Assembly (NCBI GenBank): GCA_025403435.1 | Contig: CM046331.1 | Coordinates: 28,376,459 to 28,440,458 of the forward strand | Direction: 5' to 3' | DNA length: 64,000 nucleotides | DNA from: Artocarpus heterophyllus | Lineage: Eukaryota; Streptophyta; Magnoliopsida; Rosales; Moraceae | Shown: positions 1 to 9,861 of the stretch, in pieces | Position numbering within the stretch: position 1 is the stretch's first letter | How the letters are laid out: each line of letters begins with the position of its first letter | Made by a program: the position numbers and the translations under genes | The notes under the pieces: generated by a model | What the model saw: the letters and a program-made list of their open reading frames with translations, nothing else | Told to the model about the DNA's origin: nothing | The model's database searches: none

Positions 1-144
<144 letters not shown>

Positions 145-797
145 GTTTTGGAGTTGGAATTTAAGGCCTAATTTGATTTTGTTGTTGTTTTTGTTTGATG
201 ATTATGACTAAAGTCCTTGCTTGGGTGGAATTTGAAAACTTTTTTTTTTTTTTTCTTTGAAGTAGTGGCCTAATTGAGTGAGTATAGAAGATTTGTTTTG
301 GTTGTTGATTTGTTCCATCAATTGTGGTCCAAAATAGTTTTTTTGTTCCTTCTGTTGGTTGGAGTTTTGATGCATTGCTTTTAACAAAAAAGAGAAGGAT
401 ATGGTGTTGCTACTGCTAGTTTTGATGAGCAATTTGCATGAATTACTGTTGCTGGCAAAACTGCTTTTGCCACTTGACAAAGAAAGTTAGAGCTGAAATC
501 TTCACAAAAGAGGACACCCTTTTAATTTGATACACTGTTTGAATGGTGTTGATTTAGAATTTTTACTTTAAGTTATGAGATTTAAATTGTATGATTTAAA
601 TTATTATTTAAATTAATATTTGAATGTATATTTAAAGTATTGATTTAAATTTTTTTGCTCCGGTATCTATTAATAAGCATAATGATCTTGCAATTTTCGC
701 CAATAAAATATACATAATTTCTATCCTTCTTTTCCTTTCTGTTTATGAAATGATAGCAGGGGGTTTGTTGCAACGCTCCAAATTAACAATAGGCCAT

Positions 798-903
798 TGT
801 AGAAAAATCTATAAAAAATTGAAATGCTTTGTCAAAGAGATAAAAAGTAATGTAGAAAAATCTGTAAAAAATTGAAGTGCTTTGTCAAAGAGATAAAAAG
901 TAA
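798..903. repeat. Tandem duplication, two 53-bp units
   Basis: Unit 1 is 798-850 and unit 2 is 851-903. Both read from TGTAGAAAAATCT to GATAAAAAGTAA and differ at only a few bases. No coding content. Confidence 0.85.
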
Positions 904-1070
904 ATAGTTGTATATATTTTGGCATTGTACAATGAAATCTCTTTCTGGTCAAAAAGGACTCTTTTACTTTCATATATAGCTTTTGTTTTTTTTTTTTTTT
1001 TTTTAATATATTATATATTCAGTGGTTCACGCTTCATTTCTCTGCTTTTCAAGTAAACTAAAAAGCTGTC

Positions 1071-1222
1071 TAAAGTGGGTGGTTGGAGCAATTTTTTTAA
1101 TTATAAATAATATAAAAATTTTATATATTATAATAATAAAAAATTATTATAATGTAAAATTTTTATATATTATAATAATTATTATTTTAATTAATATTTT
1201 TAACCATCTATTAAACACTTTA
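1071..1222. mobile_element. Short AT-rich inverted-repeat (MITE-like) element
   Basis: The left end reads TAAAGTG...TGGTTGGAGC. The right end, read on the other strand, is TAAAGTG...GATGGTTA, with a nearly pure A/T core of self-complementary TATTATAATAAT-type sequence. The ends match imperfectly and I could not fix a target duplication, so the element call is tentative. Confidence 0.4.
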
Positions 1223-2927
1223 TAAATCATGAAGCCAAGTTTGAGAATACCAGAATCACAATCACATTTAAAGTGAGAGTAATGCAAAATTAATATGAAT
1301 TTGCTTTTCTTTAACAGCCTGATGATCTAATCTTTTGTTTTATTTCAGTGTTTATGGCTTTTCCACACCACCAAAGCTCTGTAACTAGAAAAAGGGCAAA
1401 ACTTAAGCGATGAAGAAACCTTTTTTTTTCTCTTTTTGGATCCACAATTAGCGGTAGAGAAGGAAAATGGCCAAAAATGAGGTATGCTTTTAAAGATAAC
1501 ATTATGTATTAAAGTGTCGGCTCCACCTTACCATCTGACCCCACTATGGCCACCACTTCAAGTTTTGGTCCTGGCAATCATAGTGTTCGCAAACTAAATT
1601 TTAAAAGTATAAAGTTCTTTTATATTATAGTGTAAAATTTTTATATTATATAATATTTGAGTTTTAAATTGTTTTTAAACATTTTTATAAATTTCTTGGG
1701 ACAAAAAAGACCAAGGCGGTATAAACTGGACAGTCTTGTGTCATCTTAAAAAAGTTATAACCAATATTTTAAGAGTAAAACCATATATGTTTAGACTTTA
1801 AATCAGACAATATTATACCAAATAGAGATACAAGTCATTACATCAAACTATTGCATAGCAGAAAAGAAGTTAGTTTTGGTGGCATGAATTTGGATGTTTA
1901 AATCATCAGACAATTTAGAGAAGATGCTTTGGAGAATTTTTAACATGTTTTCCAAGTAAACTAAAGGGGTGGGATTATGTGAAAGCATTAAAGAGTTTCA
2001 ATTTCTGATTGGTAAAATATTTGTAGCTGCTTTTTTTGTCTTTACCATTGGCATTTTGGTAGCCAAGTTCGTTGAATGACGGCTTCTGAGTAAGGTCATG
2101 AGGTTTGCGTGGCTGGAAAACAGGACCTTCCAATAAAATATTTCCCTTTCAATTTCTGCAATTTGTGTCTTAACCCCGGTACAATTTCTTTATTGCATTT
2201 AATAGCTTTTGCCATCATTGCAGCATCCAACAAAAACATTAAACATTCCACCAAATGAATCAAAATTTTCTTCCTCTTGTTTTCTTTTGGCAATCTCCCT
2301 CCGAAAAACCGAAAAGGATATACACTGATTGATATCTAATTTTTAATCGTAAGATCTATAAAAAATTTTTTGATCGTATCTAACGATTTTAAAATCTACG
2401 TCATTAATAGAGATTCTCAATGTTGAACTCTCTTTATCCGTGACAAAAATTGCTTGTAAATTTTTCTATCAAGCAGTCTTATTTAACCTCAAACGATCAT
2501 AACCTTGCTATTAACAAATAGTAAAATTTATTCTAAAAAATACACTAAAAATTAAATTAAGGTCATAATTTTATGAGTAACAAAGTTATAACTTTATAAG
2601 AATGAAAATGCTTTTTTTTTTTTTTTTAATGTTTGTGTCAACATAGAATCTTATTATGCTCGTTCCCAATTTTTCTCTCTCCTTCAACTTCATTAAAAAA
2701 AAATCTTTTGAGCTTTTGGAATCTTTTGAGCTTTTATACTTGTTCACAAATAAAAAAAAAATTGGTATAAGTGCTATAATAATAAGGCCAAATCAAGAAA
2801 ATCATGAGTTTAATATATCAAAGTTGGCCTCCAAAAGGGTTAACTTATTGTCTCATGATTCCCTCATTAAGTTTCTTTCTTTCTTTCTTTCTTTCTCTTT
2901 TTTTAGTGAGTTAACTTTCTTTCATGT

Positions 2928-2961
<34 letters not shown>

Positions 2962-3881
2962 CTGTAATAAACATATTTATTTACTCAAATTGCCCATGTG
3001 TAGGACTGCTCCAAGCAGGGAAAGAGAATATGAATTAATGAACCAACATTTAGAAGGAAAGCCAGTTGGCAAAGAAACAAAATTACTTATTCTAATATAT
3101 TTGTTAGAAATTATAAAATGAGACCAACATATCTCCATAAATCCATTTCAAATCATTGTGAAATTAATGAAAAGAATAACCAAGAGTTATTACCATCAAA
3201 CATCATCACTCACTCAGAAATTCCTCAATTCCAACTCTAGTTGGTTGTTTGCATCTTTTTGTTTTTTTTAGTTTCATTTTGTGTTTCTTTTGTATTCACA
3301 ACAAAGGAAATTGAATTTTAATAATATAATATTGTGATTTCTGCACCATCACAGGAAAATTTATTATCTTATAATTATGAAAAAAGACAATTTTTATAAG
3401 GAAGGTAATTTTGTTATAACGAGTGTTTTAACTGTTAAATAAACTTTTTAAAAGTCTAATTTGTAATTAAAAATATTTTATATTATACACTGTAAATTTT
3501 AAATCCAAACAGCTACAAATCAGACCGTAAAAATCTTAACTCTACGTGTAAAATATTAAACTCTATCGGTCAAATATATTGCATCTCCATCGTAAGAATT
3601 GAAAAAATTAATTGTACAGTAGAAACGAATAAAAGATCTTATTTCACCACCCTCTTTCTTTTGTCCTTGTCTGTCAAAGTCAGACTTCCAGGGACCAAAA
3701 CTAAAATACATGCACATGGACCCACCAACTTGGGAGAATCTGTCTTGTACTTCGCTTCCTTTTCACTGCTTCTCTTGATTATTAATCCTATGGGCTTTTG
3801 GATTCTTCATATATGCTTCTTCTATCACTAAAACCTTTTCAACCATCTCTCCAGGCAAAGCTCCCCAAAATTTCTTTTCAG

Positions 3882-3889
3882 TATATAAC
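3882..3889 (+). promoter_or_regulatory. Candidate TATA box of the S40 gene
   Basis: TATATAAC lies about 230 bases before the chosen ATG, downstream of a CT-rich stretch. This would give a 5' leader of about 200 nt. A TATGCAG acceptor-like site at 4101-4107 hints at a leader intron, but the nearest strong donor (GTATG at 4066) would make an intron of only 42 nt, shorter than plant introns usually are. Confidence 0.4.
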
Positions 3890-4118
3890 AAACTTTAACT
3901 TCTCATAATAAACTCCTTACTTTCTCCAAAAATTAACTAACTAAAATGTTTTGGAGATAGAATCTGATAGAGTTGTGGCTTGGAAGGCAAAAATTCTTTC
4001 TTTTTTATCCTCTCCATAAAAAATCTGTTTGTATTTTTGTTGATAAATTATGTGAAATAATCAAGGTATGTATTAAACATGTTCTTTTTTTTCATATGTA
4101 TATGCAGGGTGATTGATC

Positions 4119-4778
4119 ATGGAAAACAGGTATGGCCTAATTAGGCAGAGCAGTGCTGTGTGGAGGTCTTTGAGAGATGGAGATTTTGAGGAAGAAGATG
4201 TTTGGTCTGTCCTCAAAGATAGGACAGATCACTCTACCACCACCACCACCACCAAGGTTGTGAGGTCCTCCAAGGGGCCGCCGTCGTCCCTTGCCGTCCT
4301 GAGGCATGTCCCAACGGCGTCGAGGATAATTCCGAAAGCCGGCGGCAGAGGAGATGGATTTGATAATAACAGCAGCAGCAGCAGTGTCAGTTCCAACCAT
4401 GAAGGCAAAATAATTCAGCAATCAGCACCTGTCAACATACCCAACTGGCCTAACAACATGTGCAGGCAGCACAAGTCAAAGAAGGCATCCAAGAATGGTT
4501 CACGGCATGATTATGACAATGATTATGATGATGATGATGATGATGATGAGGATGAGGATAATGATGATGAAGAAAATGATGATGATGATGATGATTATTA
4601 TAATGATGAGTATGGTCATAGAGTACCCCCACATGAGTTAATTGCTAGGAGACTTGCAAAGAGTCAGATATCTTCCTTTTCTGTTTTTGAAGGTGTTGGG
4701 AGGACCCTTAAAGGGAGGGACCTAAGCAAAGTCAGGAATGCTGTTCTAACAAAAACTGGCTTCCTTGAATCATTGTGA
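4119..4778 (+). CDS. S40 family senescence regulator (DUF584)
   Basis: A single-exon 219-residue protein. The start is ATG 4119 ([10 protein letters not shown]); the frame stays open a little upstream but without another ATG. Hallmarks of the plant S40/DUF584 family are present: SAPVNIPNW at residues 102-110, then [12 protein letters not shown] (169-180) and the C-terminal block [35 protein letters not shown] (185-219, given here as its limits and key words only: [30 protein letters not shown]). Family members are small, often nuclear proteins linked to leaf senescence and stress; their biochemical activity is unknown. Unusual here is a long acidic run (about 132-164, mostly Asp with a few Glu/Asn/Tyr), encoded by a GAT-rich microsatellite, and short Thr (40-45) and Ser (85-89) runs. 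Identity is confident, function inferred from the family. Confidence 0.9.
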   Translation: MENRYGLIRQSSAVWRSLRDGDFEEEDVWSVLKDRTDHSTTTTTTKVVRSSKGPPSSLAVLRHVPTASRIIPKAGGRGDGFDNNSSSSSVSSNHEGKIIQQSAPVNIPNWPNNMCRQHKSKKASKNGSRHDYDNDYDDDDDDDEDEDNDDEENDDDDDDYYNDEYGHRVPPHELIARRLAKSQISSFSVFEGVGRTLKGRDLSKVRNAVLTKTGFLESL

Positions 4779-4941
4779 AAGAGTCTCCATAGAATTAGTG
4801 GTAAATTTTTTTAAAAAATTTTTGGGTAATGTCAATGTGTAAGTATAGGGATTTGTGGTAGTTTGCCTAGTGTCAGAGAGTCTTGTTTAGGGTGTGGAAG
4901 ATTTGGAAGATTCAAGGGGAAAAAAAGAAAAGAAAAGAAAG

Positions 4942-4980
4942 ATTTAGATTTAGATTTAGATTTAGATTTAGATTTAGATT
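4942..4980 (+). repeat. GATTTA hexanucleotide repeat in the S40 3' flank
   Basis: About six and a half tandem copies of GATTTA follow an AAAAG-rich stretch, about 165 bases after the S40 stop. The unit differs from the plant telomere unit TTTAGGG. Confidence 0.9.
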
Positions 4981-7900
4981 ACTATAAGAAAAAGGGGACA
5001 AAAGGGAATATTTTTGATCTCCTGTTTTCTTATGGGCTTTGATTGCACCATTATTTTGAGGGGTCTAATTGTCCTCCATGATAAGCATTTGAAAATGTTC
5101 ATATATTGCAGCTTAAAGCCTTTTCAACTTGTATCAACAACTCAAAGACCACTCCCAAAAAGAATTTTAATTGTTTCTTTTGGTGAATTAAGGCATTTCT
5201 TATGTTGTTCTGCTTAAATCAAAGAGAAAAAGGCAATCATGTAATGTTGTTCATTTGCTCCCCAAATGATCAATGTGGATGTTAAACATTTAAAATGTAT
5301 TTCTATATCAATAACTCAAAGACCCCAAAAAGCATTTCTTTATTTACTTTTGGTGAAATCAAGGCATTTCTTGCTATGTTGTTCTGCTTAAACCAAACCG
5401 AAAAACAGAGTCAAAAAATGTTGTTCCTCTCCTAACCAAGATCAACACCCCAAATCGGAAACGTAGACAATAAGATTCTTGATTCACGAAAGGGCTTCGT
5501 GTCATGTGTTTTTAAGTCGTTATAGACAACAATTACTAAAAATTTATTGTCTAATAAGCGTCGTTAAATCATCCAATTGTTGTAATGTGAGCATCTATTG
5601 AAGTCACAAACATATTGGACAATAGGGTCACATGTACCTTGAACAAGACTGAAAGTTCTTATTCTATTAGGACTCTTTGAACCGTCTTGTTAGGCTGGTA
5701 TATTAATAAAAAAAATGACCTTTTTATCTCTTTCCTCCTTTTATTTCTCTTCGTGGGGTCTTGTTTCTAGAGTCAAAAATGACCTACTGCTTTATGAAAT
5801 CATACTTAGTATCTGAACAAGTACTCTTGTAAGATTCTTCAACTAGATTGAATCTACTATCCTATGATGATAAAAAAAAAGAGTAAGATTCAATATCAAG
5901 TTTCTACTATAACCATTGAGACACTTCACATTTGATTAACTAAATTTTGTTTCTCGTTGTCGTGTGCGTGTATATAATTGCGTAATTTTATGCTTTTTCA
6001 TGAAAGACTCATACATCACAAAAAAAAAAAATATTTATTTCACAAAATATCGAAATCTCTGTAAACATATAATACTTGTTTAAAATAAATAAATTCTTTA
6101 TTATGACACTTGACAATGTCACTCTTATATAAAATAAATGTCATGTTATATTATAGGATGGTTCGCAGCAGAGAACTATAGTCTTATAGCCACATTTAAC
6201 GTGAGTTTCTATTGAAGTGTTTTGAGGAAGATTTCCATTGTCTAGACCTTGATAATTGGAGTTAACAACAAAGTACAATAGAGGGCATCTTTGGCAAAAA
6301 AAAAAAAAAAAAAGGAAACACTAACTTTTTTTTTTGAAAAAATTACAATACGTGTCTAAATTATTGTTATGAAATTAAAATCTAACACAATATTCAAAAT
6401 ATCTTTAAAATATCCTTAATGATATAGTAATTATCTTAATGATATTACATATTAAACTATATAATTACATATAAATAATTTTAATAATATCATTATGAGA
6501 CATTTATAGAATTTTTATAAATTAAAATCATATTTTAATTCAATAAACATAATTAGACCAACTATCTCATTAAATTTTTTTGTTTTTGGACTAACAATTG
6601 ATTGGGCCAATCCTTTAAGTAGCAGACAAAATAAAATTTAGTAGAAATTGAAAGTGACATGTTGCCAATTATCATAATCAATATCTTCTTTTCCCTCTTT
6701 TTCTTTAAACAAAAGAAGGAAAAGAAAAAAAAAAATTCAAGAAAGCCCTTTTCAATTCTGAGTGCTCGCCCACAGAAATTATCGGTTTCTGACCAGCTTA
6801 GCTAAGACCAAAAAAAAAAAAAAAATCCAAAGTTTCCTTGTGCTTTCTTTGCCATTGACAATGTTTTTCACTGTTTAATCAAATATTCAATATGCACCAT
6901 CATTAACTCTTCAGCAATCATCAAAGGGCCGTGCTTTGTCTTTTTTCCAAACTTTATTTGAAGCGACTTTTTCCAAATTACATTTAAGCCCCCATCAAAA
7001 TTTTGCCAGTAGGTGGTCATTGGTACGAAACTTATGACTCGTTTAAAACGTAGTTTAAATTATAAAATTATTATTTAAATTAATTTTATTATAGTATTTT
7101 TTTTATAAAATTCAAACAAATCGCATTTTTAAACGTGTTATTAGTTATTACTTATTTCTTTGTGGGCAGTGAATACTCTTTGCTTTATTGTAATGGTTGT
7201 TTGGAGTTTGGACGTATTGTTTTAATATGTAGTCAAATAATACCGACAATTCTTCAGCAAAATAAAATAAAACAATTTTGATAATAACGGCAAATATTTA
7301 TCACAGGAAATATTAAAAATGGAATAAAAAAATTTGTGGCAGCAATTGATTCTTCTTATGTCAGATGCAAGATTTTTATTCCCTCCTCTTGTTTTCTTCG
7401 CTTGTGTCTATTAGCATATATTAAGGATTTAATGGCTGTTGATTTTATGTGGTTCTAAATTTGCAGGGTGAAATTAGTTTGGTTGATGCTTATGTGCCAA
7501 TATCTTCTAAATTTATGTGAGAAAATTACATATTATGCTACACTTTTGAAAGATGTGTTCATTTATATTATATTTAAAAAAAATTAAGCTACATTATTAC
7601 TTATTATATTGTCAACTTAAAAATATGTGATTTCTATAGAAAAAAAAGATTAAGATGACATATTTTGAAAATTTTCTTATTTTTAAAGGGTTTCGTAATT
7701 TGGTTTGAACCGTAATTCAAATCAAGTTTTTATAGTGGTTTTTTTTCATAAAATTTTAATTATTGGTTGCCTTATTTAAATCAGCGATTTATGCTCCCTT
7801 TTATATTACTCTTTATTTATTTATTTATTTATTACTAATGTAAAAACAAGGTGAAACTAGGACTTAAATCTTGGTAGTTGACATTGGAATTAGCGAGGGA

Positions 7901-8455
7901 AACACAAAAAAAATCACATGAATCACATGATTTATAGAAGAAAAACTTTAGCTGAAAAATGAAAAGAAAAGAAGGGTTTTGGTCACTTGTAAGAACGCAA
8001 TATGTGTTGTAAAGGAACAAATAAAATAACTTTCTTAAAATGTTCCCCAAGTGCGGTATGCACCTGCACGCACCAAAATAGTTGCTTCATTTTGTGGGCC
8101 AATCCATCTGTACCATGAATCATGATGAGTATCTTATTTTACCAACCTTGTATTGCTCTTTTCTTTTCAAATATTAAAACCTCTTTTAATCTAATTGCAT
8201 CTGTTAAAAGTTTCAAACGCAAAAGGTGAAAAATTACCATTTTTCTTTGGCAAATCAGACCATTCTTTGAAGATGATCATTTTGGTGATTATTGCAAAAT
8301 CTTATACAATACCATTGAATCACAAAATAGTACGAGAAGAAAAAATCTGGTTTCAAACGAGGAAAATGTGAATATTTATTTATACAGTGAGTTAATTGAA
8401 GAAAAACAACAACTCAAATTAACTTGTAAGTTTGGCACATATATTGAATGATTTG
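4981..8455. other. Intergenic region after the S40 gene
   Basis: AT-rich DNA without a supported gene. It contains a tandem duplication (5132-5436, listed separately) and A/T runs. A degraded segment at 7685-7800 with TTTGGTTTGAACC near its left end resembles the GGGCCCGTTTG-type element found at 8456. Nothing else recognisable. Confidence 0.65.
5132..5436. repeat. Imperfect tandem duplication, two ~130-bp copies with 174-bp spacing
   Basis: Copy 1 (5132-5263) and copy 2 (5306-5436) share ACTCAAAGACC, TTTTGGTGAA, AAGGCATTTCTT and TGTTGTTCTGCTTAAA in the same order. It lies a few hundred bases after the S40 stop. Confidence 0.75.
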
Positions 8456-8575
8456 GGGCCCGTTTGTTTCGATACTTGAATCAAGGTTTGAATCATTTTG
8501 CTATAGTATTTTCTCTCATAAAAATTTAAATATTTATTCAAATACTTTATTCAAATACTCGAACCAAACGGGCCC
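8456..8575. mobile_element. MITE with GGGCCCGTTTG terminal inverted repeats
   Basis: The 120-bp element starts GGGCCCGTTTG and ends CAAACGGGCCC. Its inner ends (TCGATACTTGAATCAAG on the left, TTCAAATACTCGAACC on the right) are also complementary. It is flanked by TTTG on both sides (8452-8455 and 8576-8579), a possible 4-bp target duplication. The core TATAGTATTTTCTCTCATAAAAATTT recurs, diverged, near 57980-58079 and more weakly near 14800-14892 and 28500-28590. It has no coding capacity. Confidence 0.75.
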
Positions 8576-8805
8576 TTTGTTTTATTGAATTCTGGGTTTG
8601 GGCGCTTAGCAGCCCTACTTTCACATTTCTTCTTATAAACTATTTGGTCTACTTCCATTTAGACTGAGATGGCTTCTCTTTCGACTGATTGATCCGGACT
8701 TCCCCATTTGCAGAATTATTACTATAATAATAATAGAAACTGTAATACTAATAATGACAATGATAATTATATATCTAAGTCCTTGACATGATCTAATAAT
8801 ATTGT

Positions 8806-9708
8806 CTATGGACCAATAAGAAAGCTAGAGATTTCATCCACCTTTTTTCCCTTAAAATGATCTAATTCCTCTAGTGCTAAATTTCTTAGCTTTACCACTC
8901 TTCCTAATTCCTTGGCTTTCTTTCCAACCCTATTTTTATATCCTTGGATAATTCCCACATAGAGACCATATCTTCTCAACCTGTCTGTCTCGTCCTCACT
9001 CGCCCCTCCTAGGATGGCCCCACAAGCAGCCGCGCAAGCGTGTAGCCGACCTTCCTTTCTCCGACACATGTCGTCGACCCATTCGATATTGCTTAATTCC
9101 TTGCCGTCCAATTGGCTGACCAACACTTCACGGTATTGGGCGTCAATAATCCCCTGTGAGCCCATGGCACGTGCGAGCTCCACGATAACCCGCAAGACAA
9201 GACCAGATGTGTCTTGGGCCGGGTCATCCGACATGGCCAAGAGCTCATACCCAAAAGGGACCATTGCGTCCGGGATGAGAAGCTGAATGTTTGGCCTGTA
9301 AGCGTGGTGGAGCGTGGGCTTGGGCCTGTCCGTCAGCGGGAGGTGCTCATGAGTGAAGCTGGCTGCATGCATGAGGTGGAAGGCGGACGCGGCTGCCACG
9401 GCCTGCTGGCTGCGGCAGCCACCAACTAGCTCGCACGCCGCCACGCACAAGGCGGGGGCCGAATTCGGCGGCGCGGAGAACGTCATGTGGTGCATGGGCT
9501 CGAAGACCGAGAAGGGAGGCTTGAGATGGATGGATTGCTTTAGATGTGCCTCTATGTCAGCCGATATAGAGGCACAATAAGAGGATTGGTCTTGGGACAT
9601 GGAGATTTTCATTGGTACGTGGCATAATAAAGGCCGGTGAGAAAAACTTGACACACTTGGACTGTGAAGCCTTGAGGCTCTAGCGTTGTGGAGATTATAA
9701 GCAGCCAT
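8806..9708 (-). CDS. Heterodimeric geranyl diphosphate synthase small subunit (SSU-I type)
   Basis: A 300-residue intronless protein; ATG at 9708 (AACATGGCT context) is preferred over an in-frame ATG at 9795 that would add 29 hydrophobic residues. Residues 1 to about 45 look like a plastid transit peptide. The body matches the prenyltransferase-like small subunit: FSVFEPMHHMTFSAP (66-80), CxxxC motif 1 (C88-C92, CVAAC), ASFTHEHLPLTDRPKP (116-131) and CxxxC motif 2 (C225-C229, CAAAC). In catalytic partners the LTDRPKP segment is a DDxxxxD aspartate-rich motif, and the second DDxxD is also missing here (GIIQGYKNR, 252-260). It should therefore be catalytically inactive and work by binding a geranylgeranyl diphosphate synthase in plastids, shifting its product to C10 GPP for monoterpenes. 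Coding sequence is far GC-richer than its flanks. Confidence 0.93.
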   Translation of the reverse strand: MAAYNLHNARASRLHSPSVSSFSHRPLLCHVPMKISMSQDQSSYCASISADIEAHLKQSIHLKPPFSVFEPMHHMTFSAPPNSAPALCVAACELVGGCRSQQAVAAASAFHLMHAASFTHEHLPLTDRPKPTLHHAYRPNIQLLIPDAMVPFGYELLAMSDDPAQDTSGLVLRVIVELARAMGSQGIIDAQYREVLVSQLDGKELSNIEWVDDMCRRKEGRLHACAAACGAILGGASEDETDRLRRYGLYVGIIQGYKNRVGKKAKELGRVVKLRNLALEELDHFKGKKVDEISSFLIGP

Positions 9709-9837
9709 GTTGAGGAAATTTGCTCTTGTGAATGACAAATAGTAAAAAGAAAGGAGACACAAACAAGGAAAAAGAAGATAGGAAAGGAGACACAAAGGGG
9801 GGTGGTTGAGAATTGAGAGCCTGTTTGGGAGTCATGA

Positions 9838-9861
9838 AATATATATATATATATATATATA
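9838..9861 (-). promoter_or_regulatory. (TA)n microsatellite in TATA-box position of the synthase small-subunit gene
   Basis: An uninterrupted TA run lies about 130 bases upstream of the chosen ATG and 45 upstream of the alternative one, where a TATA box is expected. No other TATA-like site is closer. Its role in transcription start is inferred. Confidence 0.4.

Larger units (their letters stand above)
145..3880. other. AT-rich intergenic region between atpC and the S40 gene
   Basis: No coding region is supported here. It holds the presumed atpC 3' UTR, a 2 x 53 bp tandem duplication (798-903), a short AT-rich inverted-repeat element (1071-1222), long T or A runs (about 983-1003 and 2931-2958) and a CTTT microsatellite near 2874-2897. 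The small open frames are low-complexity and have no family likeness. Confidence 0.7.

Noticed and set aside
4113..4118. Earlier start for the S40 gene
   Set aside because: The extra two codons begin with TTG; ATG 4119 gives the family-like [10 protein letters not shown] start.
4942..4980. Interstitial telomere repeat
   Set aside because: The unit is GATTTA, not TTTAGGG or a one-step derivative in phase.
9709..9795. Longer N-terminus (29 residues) for the synthase small subunit
   Set aside because: It would place a hydrophobic secretory-type leader before an evident transit peptide, and would leave only ~20-30 nt of leader after the (TA)n run. The ATG at 9708 has the better context.
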